From the NCBI GenBank assembly GCA_905250075.1, contig CAJNOP010000187.1, forward strand, positions 277,152 to 341,151: DNA of 64,000 nt. Direction: 5' to 3'. Both the position numbers and the translations under genes were made by a program. A model generated the notes under the pieces. The model had not been told where the DNA came from, ran no database searches, and worked only from the letters and a program-made list of their open reading frames with translations. Numbering within the stretch: position 1 is the first letter of the stretch; each line of letters begins with the position of its first letter. Positions 24,402 to 35,528 of the stretch are shown piece after piece. The DNA is from Rotaria sp. Silwood1 (taxonomy: Eukaryota > Rotifera > Eurotatoria > Philodinida > Philodinidae).

Positions 24402-26335
24402 ATGAGTGTCAATACTACTCCTTATGATCCTTCAGTCGGTAAGATTTATAAGAATTCTGCACGATAAGAGTCGGAATTCGTTACCCTTCCTCTAGTTTTT
24501 TAAAATATACACTTCGTATCAGAGCATGTTGTTCAGCATATTTTATTGTAGTGACTTTGATTTTTATCATAAATGAGACACTGATATGACTCTTTGACTT
24601 GTGTGTTAAATCTATATTCGTAGTTAAACATTAGCATGAACGCAATTTTTCTATTTCAATATTGCGTTTAGATGAGCTTTTTCTTTCACTCTACAATATG
24701 TATATAGACAATTGATTAGTTCTCTTTCTGTGCTGAGATATATGTGGGTCGGTTTGAAGACAAAGCAACAATATATTTAAACAGTTCGAAAAAGTTGGGT
24801 TCTCTTTCCTCAGAAATAAAAAATAACTCGTTGGTGAAACTTTCTGAACAACTGTACCATCATTCCTTCTATAAAGCAAGTGTGGATGTGCATCTATTCT
24901 TCATGCATACATTCACAAGTATCTATATGCGTCTTATAGAGCCAAGAAAGGCGTATCTAAACAGAGTATTCAAATTTAGAAAACATTTAGGAATTAAAAA
25001 TTTTCGTTGATAATAATCTTTAACTATGCATGTATCTTTGATGTACAAGCCAGTGGCTCATATCGACTTCTTATCAATGATAAAAATTAGATCAAGCACA
25101 AAAAACTATGCTAAACAGCATGCTCTTTCATTCAGTATGGATTTTAAAATACTTTTGTGGAGATTGACAGCATTCGACTCTGAGTGTACAGGATTCTTAT
25201 TTTCAAATTGTTTAAAATGAATAATTATTACGCTTAGATCCTCTTAATCCATTTGGTTATCTACCAAATCTTGATTTAACTATGATTTCAACAGCTATTT
25301 ACGGCGTAGTAACAATATGTTTAACTATTTTTTCGATTTATTATCGAACATGGTTTTTTTTGGTAATGACTATTTCCGGTACTGCAGAAGTGGTTGGATA
25401 CGCATATCGATGGACGTTAGCCAAGGATCCTGATCAAAGAACACCGTATGTACACTAATACTAAGTGATTAATGAATTTCATTGGAACTATTCTGCTCTA
25501 CCTTCTTTATGCATCGAGAACAGGAGATATTTTATTTCGATATCGATAAATAAAGTAATTTCATTAAATAGAACCTAGTTAGAAACTTCTGAAATAGTTC
25601 AAATCGAATGATTTTTCAGAAATTCTTTAAATATGAGATTTAAAAGATTATTCTTTTTTTTTTCTAAGCTATATTATCATGTATTGTTGCATTGTTTTGG
25701 CTCCGGTCGGTCTAGCCTTAGCTGACTATTTGCTAGTTGGCCGTCTCATTCGATTGGTTGGTCGTCAATACTCAATAGTAAATCCAAAATTTGTCGAATT
25801 TGGATTCATTACTTCAGACATACTATCAATCGGTGTACAATCAGCAGGTGCCGGATTGATAACAAGTGGAAGTCTGAATAATATTACCACTGGTAGTCGA
25901 GTATTGATTGGAGGATTAGGTATTAATTTAGTGAGTTTTTGTTTTTTCGCTATTGTTACACTTCATTTACATTGGTCGATTCATCGACGTAAAGCTGACT
26001 TTACTGGACAAGAACGATGGATAAAAATGTTCTATGCATTGTATCTTAGTATGATTCTATTAATAATTCGTTCCACTTATCGTATCGTAGAATTTTCTAT
26101 GGGTTTTCGAGGTTATCTTGCTATACATGAAATATATTTTTATATTTTTGAATGTCTACTTATAATATTTGCATTTGGCCTTTTCTTGCCACTACATCCT
26201 GGGATTTGGATGCCNNNNNNNNNNTTTGCATTTGGCCTTTTCTTGCCACTACATCCTGGGATTTGGATGCCAGTCGAAGATACAGATCAACTTATCAAGA
26301 AACCATACAGAAACGTTGCTCCTATCATGGAATAA
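24402..26335 (+). CDS. RTA1-like seven-transmembrane protein (lipid-translocating exporter family)
   Basis: Three exons join in phase: 24402-24438 (MSVNTTPYDPSV), 25238-25445 (DPLNPFGYLPNLDLTMIS onward) and 25669-26335. If the 47-base duplication around the N gap is collapsed, the protein is about 284 residues, the usual RTA1 size, and the frame is kept because the extra 57 bases are a multiple of three. RTA1 hallmarks in order: GYLPNLDL, an EVVGYAYRW segment, PYIIMYCCIVLAPVGLALAD, LVGRLIRLVGRQYSIV, ITSDILSIGVQSAGAGLI, a GGLGIN helix, LLIIRSTYRIVEFSMGFRGY, and HEIYFYIFECL then LHPGIW. Seven hydrophobic helices can be drawn. RTA1 proteins act in the membrane (fungal Rta1p, Rsb1p; sphingoid-base or sterol-stress resistance) and the family is typical of fungi. 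The two spliceosomal introns and host-like composition show a settled gene rather than contamination. The first tiny exon is supported only by phase and N-terminal sense. Confidence 0.85.
24439..25237. other. First intron of the RTA1-like gene
   Basis: A 0.8-kb intron if the small first exon is right; donor GTAAGA at 24439, acceptor CGCTTAG ending at 25237. Several short open frames run through it (24744-25010, 25026-25220) but none shows a motif, and they are out of register with the gene. No element ends were seen. Confidence 0.55.
26168..26271 (+). repeat. 47-bp exact duplication on both sides of an N gap (assembly artefact)
   Basis: Positions 26168-26214 and 26225-26271 are identical and separated by ten Ns (26215-26224). 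They encode the same segment ending LHPGIWMP twice. This is the signature of two overlapping contig ends joined without merging, not a biological repeat. Confidence 0.9.
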
Positions 26336-26930
26336 CTGTCAAATTTGTCGGCAAGTACAAGCAACGCGTAATAGTTTTAACTACAAATTCCAGTGACATT
26401 AGACTATCAATAAAATCTGTAAATTAACAAACAAATAAACAATGATTTTTTAACAAAGCAGAAGCATGATATTGCTTGATTAACCAAATGTAAATTTGAT
26501 TTTTTTTTGTAAATAAAGATGAAAATGATTTCTTAAGGTTCAAGCTTTTATAATGTTGTCTTCTTATTCACCCTATTTCATGATGTATTCCATGAACAAA
26601 AGTTTCAGTAGTACTGACAAAAATCAACTTAACATTTATGTTTTAGTTGCTAAAATTCCAAGAAATTAACCATACAGCATAAATCCTAATACTAATAGCA
26701 ATAATAGTTTTTGGAATATCATGAAATAGTAAGTTCTTATTTCCAAGAAATTCAATGCTTTCACAAATAAATGTACGTCGTTGAGGATGAATTGGGTTAG
26801 CAAGAGTATAGATGTAGTTGAAGATGCGAAGTTAATGTGTGTAGACTACGGCAAAAGTCACATTTACACCAATATCTTCTTCTTGTTATCAATTATATCC
26901 TTTTATTTTTCACGGCATAACTGTGAGCTA
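26336..26930. other. RTA1-like 3' flank up to the transposon
   Basis: AT-rich spacer. AATAAA-type polyadenylation signals lie at about 26408 and 26512 downstream of the RTA1-like stop. No other gene recognised. Confidence 0.5.
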
Positions 26931-27412
26931 ATGCCCATTCAGAAAAAAAAGGCGGGTGGGTTTTTTTTAAATAACTTTGCATCACAACCACCTATCGAGT
27001 TCGGATTTGCGTCGTTTGAAAGAGGCTTACCTAGCACATCGATCCATATAAAGTTGTTGAGGTTCATTTTGATGAATAAGTAATGATCTATGGTCATCTT
27101 GAAAGTGTAGACTATTGTGTTATGAAGATAGAATGAATTTTAAGTTTTGAAAAGTGGACTAGAATCAGCAGCTGAGAGCCTACAAATCTACGAAAGGCCG
27201 AAGTTTTTATCTCAATTCTTTCAAAAGTTATGAACCAAATATTGATGGTATTTGATCGAATTTTTATCGATTTTACTTTGCACATAACATTGTTCAAATT
27301 ATCATTATTGATGTTTTTGATCATGGTGGATCGATTGGCAATGCTTATTTCCCTGTAGAACAAGTCTTTTTCTATCAAAATATACCTACTAGTGATTGTA
27401 CGATATTGTTTT
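26931..27412 (+). repeat. Left long terminal inverted repeat
   Basis: Near-identical reverse complement of ~29423-29903. It contains poly-A and poly-T tracts near the tip (AGAAAAAAAAGGCGGGTGGG). Similarity fades beyond about 27412. Confidence 0.9.
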
Positions 27413-27560
27413 CATATTTTATTAAGTTGTCAACTTGGAATATGTATATCATATTTCACAAATACTTCTGCGACTACCAGTAACATGTCTAGGACCATAT
27501 TTATATACAGAAATATGAAAAGAAAAAGAGCAGCGACTCATATTATCAATCAATCATTTA

Positions 27561-28985
27561 TCATGCCGCCGAATCGACTTCTTCCTCTTCGTCCACAAAT
27601 TGTTCCTCGATTTCTTCGGTGAATCGATCAGACTTCTTTAAAATGTCTTCGATCTTGCATGTTTGATCGATATATCTCATAGCGGTTTCTCTATTCAAGG
27701 ACATCATCCATTGGTAGGCCAAGGGTTGAACGTCACTGAGGCTAAAGTTAACATTCTTGTCACGTACATAATTTTTTTAAGCCAGCCCATCGTAAATCAA
27801 TCGGATTGAGCATGCAATGCTTCACTGGCAAACTATAAAAATATGTATAATAGAGAAAAAATGATTTGAAAGAGTAATAACTAACCGTAAAATATCGACA
27901 TTGTATTTTTTGGCTACATCATCAATCACGTAACGCTTTGGTGGTAGATTATCGAAAGCGAGCTCGAGTAACTCGGCTTTGGTGGCTTTCTCGGGGGCTG
28001 TAATATCGTGATTTATCAACCACTGAACGATGAGTTCTTTCCGCCATGCTCTCTTGGGAGGAATAGTGTCTTCAGTAAGTTGATTGTGCCAAGTTGCTTT
28101 ATCGATAATCAAGACAGTCTTGACATGCTTGCCTACGTATATCAACAATGAAAGTTATGGTAAAAGGTCAAAAATCATATTGCCGCGCTCTTCTCTTAAA
28201 AGAGAAGCTGTTCGATCAATCCAGGTCAGAAACTGTCTCGAGTCCATACTATGATTTTCATCATATTCGAACATGTCGATTGTTTCCTTGTGAAAACTCG
28301 ATTCGTTCAAAAGTGCAGCGATCGCTAGTCTTTTACCTGTAACAATAAGCATTAGTCAACTGGACTATAAAAGAGATTATCATTATCTTTGCCCTGATTA
28401 CGTCGCAGCCGACCAATACCTGTTGTTCCATCGGTCCAAACAAAACGTCTTTCTTCATTTTTGTTACACCATGTCTGATCATGCCAAAAAATCTGAGAAC
28501 CATAGCCTTCAGTTCATCGATGGCAGCAAAGTAACGTGCACGCGCAGCCATGAATCCGGGAGTATCGAGTGGGACGACAACTTTCGATGGTCGTTTGTAT
28601 TCAAATCCGAGTTTTTTCATCCACTGCCATAGCAATGTCCTCGACTGGATTGGAAAATTAGCATCCTCAGTCAGAATTCGAATAAGAATCTTACCGATGG
28701 TAGGATAGATTCATCCTGCCAAAAGACAAGGAACATGAAATCTAAACAAATCGTTCATATTGATGTTATTCTTCGGACCAACCGACGTCACGGAATATGC
28801 CCTTGTTGTTGCTCAGTCAAAACGATCGATGAACGGCCAAAATTTGATAGCTTTCGTGCTGGATTAGGGACGGAAAAACTGGTTGTCTTGCTATCAGTGC
28901 TGGTGGTGGATGAGGATGACGACGACAATGATCTTGATCGTAGATTTCCAAGTCGACGAATCACCTGAAGTTTTTGATTCTCCAC
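27561..28985 (-). CDS. DDE transposase of the Tc1/mariner/IS630 superfamily, spliced or lightly decayed
   Basis: Reading downward from about 28985, the N-terminal part ends near SIVLTEQQQGHIP. Then come a helical DNA-binding stretch (KILIRILTEDANFP, LLWQWMKKLGFEYKRPSK), the first catalytic Asp in WHDQTWCNKNEERRFVWTDG, GKRLAIAALLNESSFHKE, the second Asp in VLIIDKATWHNQL followed by WLINHDI, and the third acid in LPVKHCMLNPIDLRWAGL. The acidic C-terminus ends FVDEEEEVDSAA with a TGA at 27561-27563. The third catalytic position is Asp (NPIDLRW), where many relatives have Glu. Frame changes fall at places that look like short introns. One of them (~28342-28398) starts with AT rather than GT, so activity is uncertain. 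It is the only gene between the two long inverted repeats. Confidence 0.8.
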
Positions 28986-29422
28986 CTGCTATTGCTCCTC
29001 ATCCATTTTTCTCTTCTGTGCCATCATCTCATGTTCAATCTCTCTCATCTCACTTTTCAATCTCTCGACAGGCCTCATCGATATATTCAACATGGATCAG
29101 AGTCGTTCATTTACATCAAAGAGTGGAATTATTGGTCCAAGCTTCTCTTTTTTCGACAAAGTTGATAACATTGAAAAATATCTCCTTCATTTCATAAGAA
29201 AACTCATGGCCTGGAGGCATTTTTATAGTAGACGTCGTCAGTAGACTTATTATTAACTGTTGGAATTGTGTTGTAAGTACAACCAATAGAAAAAATACCT
29301 AAATCAGAACGCAAAAATTTCATTCAATCTACGCATAATCATCTATGTGTCGCTTGCACTCATAAATATCCTTTAAGATCATGACATACGTATATCCGAG
29401 TTGATAACAAAATCACATGTGA

Positions 29423-29903
29423 AAACAATATCGTACAATCACTAGTAGGTATATTTTGATAGAAAAAGACTTGTTCTACAGGGAAATAAGCATTGCCAAT
29501 CGATCCGCCATGATCAAAAACATCAATAATGACAATTTGAACAATGTTATGTGCAAAGTAAAATCGATAAAACATCGATCAAATACCATCAATATTTGGT
29601 TCATAACTTTTGAAAGAATTGAGATAAAAACTTCGGCCTTTCGTAGATTTGTAGGCTCTCAGCTGCTGATTCTAGTCCACTTTTCAAAACTTAAAATTCA
29701 TTCTATCTTCATAACACAATAGTCTACACTTTCAAGATGACCATAGATCATTACTTATTCATCAAAATGAACCTCAACAACTTTATATGGATCGATGTGC
29801 TAGGTAAGCCTCTTTCAAACGACGCAAATCCGAACTCGATAGGTGGTTGTGGTGCAAAGTTATTAAAAAAAAACCCACCCGCCTTTTTTTTCTGAATGGG
29901 CAT
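29423..29903 (-). repeat. Right long terminal inverted repeat
   Basis: Near-identical reverse complement of 26931-27412. The tip CTGAATGGGCAT is followed by TA. Confidence 0.9.
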
Positions 29904-30894
29904 TAGTTAATGTTTTATTTAACATACATTTTATCATTGAAAGAGAAATGAAAACAATTACTTTTTAGCTCTAGTCATCTATCCTAATATTTAATTTATT
30001 CAATGAAGCATATACGATTCGTTTGTGATGCCCTGAAGCAGTCAGTATTGAGAGCGTGTCGCAATTTTTCGCAAAGGAAGAATATCTTTCTTCGAACAGA
30101 ATTCAAAAAGAGAATTTCCTCTCTTCTGGAAAAAAGATTTCCCACGATTAAGGAGAGGGTAACACTTCCTCTTCCCGATTGGGCCACCACTAAAAATAAT
30201 TATTAGTCATAAGATGACTGAGGAGATGCCACCCAATCTAAGTGCAAACATATACACTTCATCTCTATTTACTTTTCATAATAAAATGAGTTTCTCACCA
30301 TGAATCAGAGCGAAATAAGAAGTTACTCTCCTTCGAAAGAATGTGTAAAAATGAATTGTAGCTAAACGTCATCGACATTTTATGTGCACTGCTATAGCAA
30401 TACTTTTTAGTTTATGTCGATCATTTATTATATTATGATGTACACAAATTTGAATTTCCTAGAAATAAGAAATTACGATGACCTCAAACGAGAATAATGG
30501 AAACATTCATAACGAATCTCTTTGCATTTTTGTTAACCGTATGATCATTATTTGCTTATTAGATTTCATCCTATAGAAAACGACAACTAACGACAAAGAT
30601 ATTATTGGAGCTCTATTATGTCAGCATTATACCTAATCGTTTTCATTTTGAAAAGAAAAATAAACTTAATTTATTATAAAATTATTTTTAAAAGATTTCG
30701 ATTAGTAAATTTTCTATAATATGAAATTGATTAGGTTTTCCAGAAAAATAGATGACGCTAGTTTTATTTTATCTTCTAATATATTTGATATATTGTTAAT
30801 ACAAAACAGTTTCGCCTTTTGTTTTTTAGAATATCGAATGTTTATTTAGATTTATAAATGCAATTTTTTTAACCTGTGATATAATTCTGTTTCC
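29904..30894. other. Spacer between the transposon and EBAG9
   Basis: About 1 kb, AT-rich. It contains a 67-codon plus-strand open frame at 30003-30206 (MKHIRFVCDALKQSVLRACR) with no recognisable family. The EBAG9 promoter should lie in the last few hundred bases. No RNA gene seen. Confidence 0.45.
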
Positions 30895-31832
30895 ATGTTA
30901 ATTATAATAAAGTTTTTGTTCCATATTATATGTTCAATTGGTCGAGGTTTTCGTAAAATATTTCAATTTATTGTTGGAAGACGTCATGAAGAACTTGGAA
31001 CATCTTTATCTAAAACTGAACCAGTAACACTCGAACATATTCGTATTATTGGTGAAATGGAAAATGATTCAAATCGTCCATATCAATCATTTACTTCAGT
31101 TCCAAAAGTAAATAATCTAATATTTTTTTTCAATTGTTTATTTATTTGTTTATTTACATTTTTGATTAGATACCACAAGCAGAATGGAATTCTTGGGGTG
31201 CTGGAGATATATTTCGACAAAAACAACATTTAAATAATTCACCAACAGCTGATAAAAATGATGAACGAATCGATTATTTTAGTGATATTGCTGCAACAGT
31301 TAAAAAAACACCTAAAGTAATAACACATTCAAAAAAATCATTCTAAACTTTGTAGATAACTTTTGACAATTACTATTTAGATTGTATTAAAAAAGCGTGT
31401 CAATGATAATGATAATCAATTAAATCTAGGTGATCAACGTCATAATCGATTACAAATGACAAATGATGAATTAGTTAATTTTGTAAGTTAAATAAATTTC
31501 AATTCATATGATTGTATGAATAGTCTTTTTTGAAAAGCAACCTGATCTCAATGAATGGCAAGAAGGTGATGTGAATTCATCGGCTACAAGTTATAGTACT
31601 TGGAATGATAATGATGATTTTAATGAACTTTCCCAAGAAGCGAATGAAGCTATGCGAGGTACGAACAAAAAAAAATACAATATTTTAAATGAAATATGAT
31701 ATTCATTTATTGATTTAATATATAGAAACTCGTCGTATTGAACGTGAAAGAAAATTACGTGAACATCAACAGCGTAAACTCGAAAAAGAAGCATCAAGAA
31801 CAACAACACATAAACGTGACAGTTTATCATAA
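30895..31832 (+). CDS. EBAG9: EBAG9/RCAS1 homologue (Golgi/secretory trafficking protein)
   Basis: Five exons in phase: 30895-31107, 31170-31316, 31381-31482, 31538-31658, 31726-31832. The protein is about 229 residues, close to the vertebrate 213. It starts with a short hydrophobic anchor (LIIIKFLFHIICSIG) and a basic GRGFRKIFQ segment. EBAG9 landmarks follow in order: SFTSVPK, AEWNSWGAGD, IDYFSDIAATVKKTPKIVLK then KR, DLNEWQEG, and a C-terminal coiled coil rich in Arg, Glu and Lys (RRIERERKLREHQQRKLEKE). In vertebrates EBAG9 is a Golgi/vesicle protein that modulates regulated secretion. An AATAAA signal follows at about 31938. The ordered match makes the call good despite low identity. Confidence 0.88.
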
Positions 31833-33673
31833 TTCTCTTTTGTTTTTATTGATTATATTTACTATTCTATGTTTATTGTTAAATATAAGAATCTCGTAAA
31901 CCAAATATTGATCTTCTATGGAGATTAAACTAGAATAGAAATAAACTTTTTAAAATTCATATATGATGATACGTATGTGTTCATATGTTCTACTATTTAC
32001 TGTTTATCTTTCTCTTGAAATATGAATTTAATTATTCCATGGATTTATCTCTATTCAGTAGCTCCTAACGTGTCAGCATGTGTGTGTACAATAGTATTCG
32101 ATAGAATAATAAAGAGCTCATAGTTGAGTTTGTTCGGCAATCGCTATGAAAGCAACCACCAACAGCGGTTTCATGCTCTTTTCTTGTTCTATGCTCATGC
32201 GATGTAATGTGAAGGCGTCGTGTTCAAGTAGCTCTTTATGAGAATCGTCTGTCTATTATTGCGGAGCCTAGCACATTACTTGATACTCACAGTACTAACC
32301 AATAAATCGATAGAACACAAGAATATTTTGATTGCTTCGCTAGAAAAGAAAGACAGATTACGTTCCGTTGTTTCTCTCTTTTTTCTTTCTCTCTATCTTT
32401 CTATATTTCATTTCTTTTTTCCTTGAGAGATAAAACAACACGCACGTTTTTTTTTATATGAAATCACCATTTTGTATTAGACATACATAATAAAATCTTA
32501 TTTACTGGCACATGTATTACATCTTATGTGTATATATACATACATAACATTAAATTCTACAAAACATCTAGACAAGGTTTTTTTATGGTTTGACAGATAG
32601 ACAAATAAAGATAATCTTTAGCTACGAGCAAATCATTTTTATCTAGTAGAACAGCGCTGCTGCTCATTGAGTAAGTACATCTTAATCGAAATGCTTGAAT
32701 AAAAACTAGGCAATTCTTTCTGCGTACTCAATCAAAATCGTTTGCATAATCTAAAAAAAACTAGAGTGAGGCAACAAGAAGAATAATTATCATTTCATAG
32801 AAGTATACCGCTATTAGAAATGGTAAAGAGAAAATTTGTTGCTGTTATTGTTAGCGGAACAAAAATGTTTGATAAAAGTAATAATGTATGTGTATGTGTT
32901 CGATCAAATCAAGCATTAATTCTATGTAGACGCTTGATAAAAAAAAAATGATAGTAACAATTTTGAAGTGTTTTAGTTTTTAAAGTATTAAATAAACCAA
33001 TTTATATCTCGTTTCCGTTTTTCTCTATTTTATTGGCTCACCACGGATTTTAGCTTGGTGAATAATTGAAGTGGCTTTTAATGGAAGAGGTAAGTAGCCA
33101 GATTAAGCCTTTATCAATGCCAGCATTATAATGTAATTAACAAATCAAATATGGACGCATTTGATTTTACTTGTCAGATGTTTTCCTTTTTTTTCTCAAA
33201 TATAAGATATAATAAAAGATAAGATCGTAACAAATCCTCATATTAGTTTGCTTTCTTGTCCTTCTATCACCATTTATAATAACAACTAATGTCAGCTTAG
33301 GATGTCTTTTTTTTCTAATTTAATCTACGTTGAGGCATCAACCGTTTGACGGAATGCTATCGACAAACGATTCTATAGTAATAGATTCTTATCTCTTTTT
33401 TTTTCTTCGTCTACTTCTTGTCGATGCGAACGACCATATTGTTCTAGGTTTTAGCAACACTAGGTTCGTTGAGAATGAATAAGAAGAAAAAACATTTGCT
33501 TATTTTTTAGTGAATCAGCTAATGAAAAAAAAACCCAGCCATTCGTTTCTGTTTTTTTGTTTTTACATAAGATGCATTTTTTTTTCTTCTTCACTGTATG
33601 AGTAACAGTAGCGGTATGTGATGTATAATTGTAGGAAGAAAACGTGATAGAGGTATAGAATCTAATAAAAATA
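31833..33673. other. 1.8-kb intergenic region between EBAG9 and stomatin
   Basis: AT-rich with several poly-T/pyrimidine tracts (around 32380-32450 and 33190-33200). No coding similarity. A 5' untranslated exon or the promoter of the stomatin gene probably lies in the right half. Nothing else recognised. Confidence 0.45.
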
Positions 33674-35467
33674 ATGCATGAGACTGAGACGCTTCTTTCT
33701 GATCGATGTGATATGACAGAACAGGCTTTTGTAAGAAATTATGATTGATAATGCATAGAAAGAAGATCTCGTTTTTTCTTTTTGTTGTATTCTAGCGTTC
33801 TAATAGAGTCAGTTGGGCTGAACAGGTTCCATCGATGGCATCCAAACAACAAGAACGTATTAGCACTATGTATGGTTCAGAATGTAAGTTTTTCTAAATT
33901 TTATTTTATTTTTTTTTGTTTTTCTTCAATTCTATTTATCTATTTGTAATCGATCAGTAAATGCGTCGAATGTTACTAGAAAATATTCACGTAATTTAAT
34001 AATTTTCATAACTACTAAATTGCATTGCTAGTTAATTTTGTAGTTATGTTGAAAAAAATATTTATATTTATTTATTTATTTTTTCTATTAGACGATATAC
34101 GCAATACACAAGAAGGTCTTGGTACATGTGGTTGGATTCTTGTCATATTATCTTATATAATATGTCTTTTAACATTTCCTTTTTCACTTTGTGTTACAGT
34201 CAAAGTAAGGACAATATGTACTATTACGAAGAGAAATGTTATTCAAAATAATAATATAATAGGTTGTACAAGAATATGAAAGAGCAGTTATTATGCGTCT
34301 TGGTCGAATTCTTTCGGGTAGGATAAAGAAAGAGAAGACAATTAATTCAATATTAATTACTTTTTTTTCTCTTTTCAAGGTGGTGCCAAAGGTCCGGGTT
34401 TATTTTTTGTTTTACCTTGTGTTGATTCCATAATTAAAGTTGATTTACGAACAGGTGGATATTAGAAACATATAATTTGAATAATTTAATTAATTTAGTA
34501 CAAATGTTTATTTCAAAAATTGAAATTTGTTTTTTAGTTACTTTTGATGTTCCTCCTCAAGAAATTCTTACAAGAGATTCTGTGGTATATGAATAATAAT
34601 AAAATGTTAAAAATAATTTTCAATATGATTTTCTTTTTCTTGACAGACAGTATCCGTTGATGCTGTTGTTTATTTTCGAATATTTAATCCAATAATAAGT
34701 GTAACTAATGTTGAAAATGCACGTTATTCTACACAATTACTTGCTGCAACAACACTTCGTAATATTTTGTAAGTTTATTAAATTGAAAACAAAGTATTGA
34801 TTTATATGATGTTTATAGAGGTACAAAAACATTACAAGAAATTTTATGTGACAGAGAAAATATTTCACATTCAATGCAAGTTCATCTTGATGAAGGAACT
34901 GATCCATGGGGTGTGAAAGTTGAACGTGTAGAAATGTTAGTTTATCTAAACAAAATATGTTTTCTTTAACATTTGAATTTCTATTTTAGTAAAGATGTTC
35001 GTCTCCCTGTTAATATGCAGCGTAGTATGGCTGCAGAAGCTGAAGGTTAGAATTTAGATTGTCTTGTTTGTTCTAATCTAATTAAATATTGTTTTCTAGC
35101 TGCTCGAGAAGCTCGTGCTAAAGTAATTGCAGCTGAAGGTGAACAAAAAGCTTCAAGATCTTTAAAAGTAAAAAATTTTTTATTAGATAGAAAAAAGGAA
35201 GTTATAAAAATATACTTTAAAAAAAAATTTTTTTCTAGGAAGCTGCTGATGTGATTAATGAAAGTCCAATTGCATTACAACTACGGTATCTTCAAACATT
35301 GACACATATATCAGCAGAAAAAAATTCTACAATTGTTTTTCCTATTCCTGGTAGAAATTTTAGTTATAAGTATTATTATCGATCTTATGGTATTGTTTTG
35401 TTTTTTAGTCGAACTTTTAAAATTAATGAAAACTCGAAGTGACGTGCGTATAACCACTGGTTTATAG
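33674..35467 (+). CDS. STOM: Stomatin-family (band 7/SPFH) integral membrane scaffold
   Basis: About twelve short exons: 33674-33730, 33796-33883, 34092-34204, 34263-34317, 34380-34454, 34538-34583, 34647-34768, 34819-34934, 34990-35045, 35100-35167, 35239-35350, 35409-35467, all joining in phase. The cytosolic N-terminus ([19 protein letters not shown]) precedes the membrane hairpin ([20 protein letters not shown]). The SPFH domain is clear: [66 protein letters not shown], then the helical [20 protein letters not shown] and the C-terminal oligomerisation strand [12 protein letters not shown]. Stomatins form cholesterol-rich membrane platforms and modulate ion channels. It is tail-to-tail with the first IRG gene, 61 bp apart. 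Paralogue identity (stomatin, MEC-2 or UNC-1 type) cannot be set here. The first exon and ATG are the least certain part. Confidence 0.92.
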
Positions 35468-35528
35468 GAACGCAATCTGTGATTGTTCATTTTTGTGTTC
35501 ATTTGAATAAACAAAAAGAAAACTATGT

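Larger units (their letters stand above)
26931..29903. mobile_element. Tc1/mariner/IS630-superfamily transposon, 2.97 kb, with ~480 bp TIRs and TA flanks
   Basis: The outer ends are exact inverted repeats: ATGCCCATTCAG at 26931 and CTGAATGGGCAT ending at 29903. The dinucleotide TA lies immediately outside each end (26929-26930 and 29904-29905), as expected of Tc1/mariner target duplication. The inverted repeats are about 480 bp (26931 to ~27412 and ~29423 to 29903). An 88-codon frame inside them differs by only two residues between the arms, so the arms are very similar and the insertion is probably young. The interior carries one minus-strand transposase. Confidence 0.92.

Noticed and set aside
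24744-25010. 88-codon open frame upstream of the RTA1-like exons
   Set aside because: Falls in the predicted first intron, out of phase with exon 2 and without RTA1 similarity.
27112-27378. 88-codon open frame (MIEKDLFYREIS...), repeated at 29456-29722
   Set aside because: Both copies lie within the transposon's inverted repeats, opposite or alongside non-coding TIR sequence; they mirror each other only because the arms are identical.
28735-29197. Overlapping plus-strand frames (28735-28968, 28883-29197)
   Set aside because: Shadows of the minus-strand transposase N-terminal region; no motif of their own.
30003-30206. 67-codon open frame between the transposon and EBAG9
   Set aside because: An antisense frame of similar length overlaps it (29996-30190); no motif; coding status cannot be supported.
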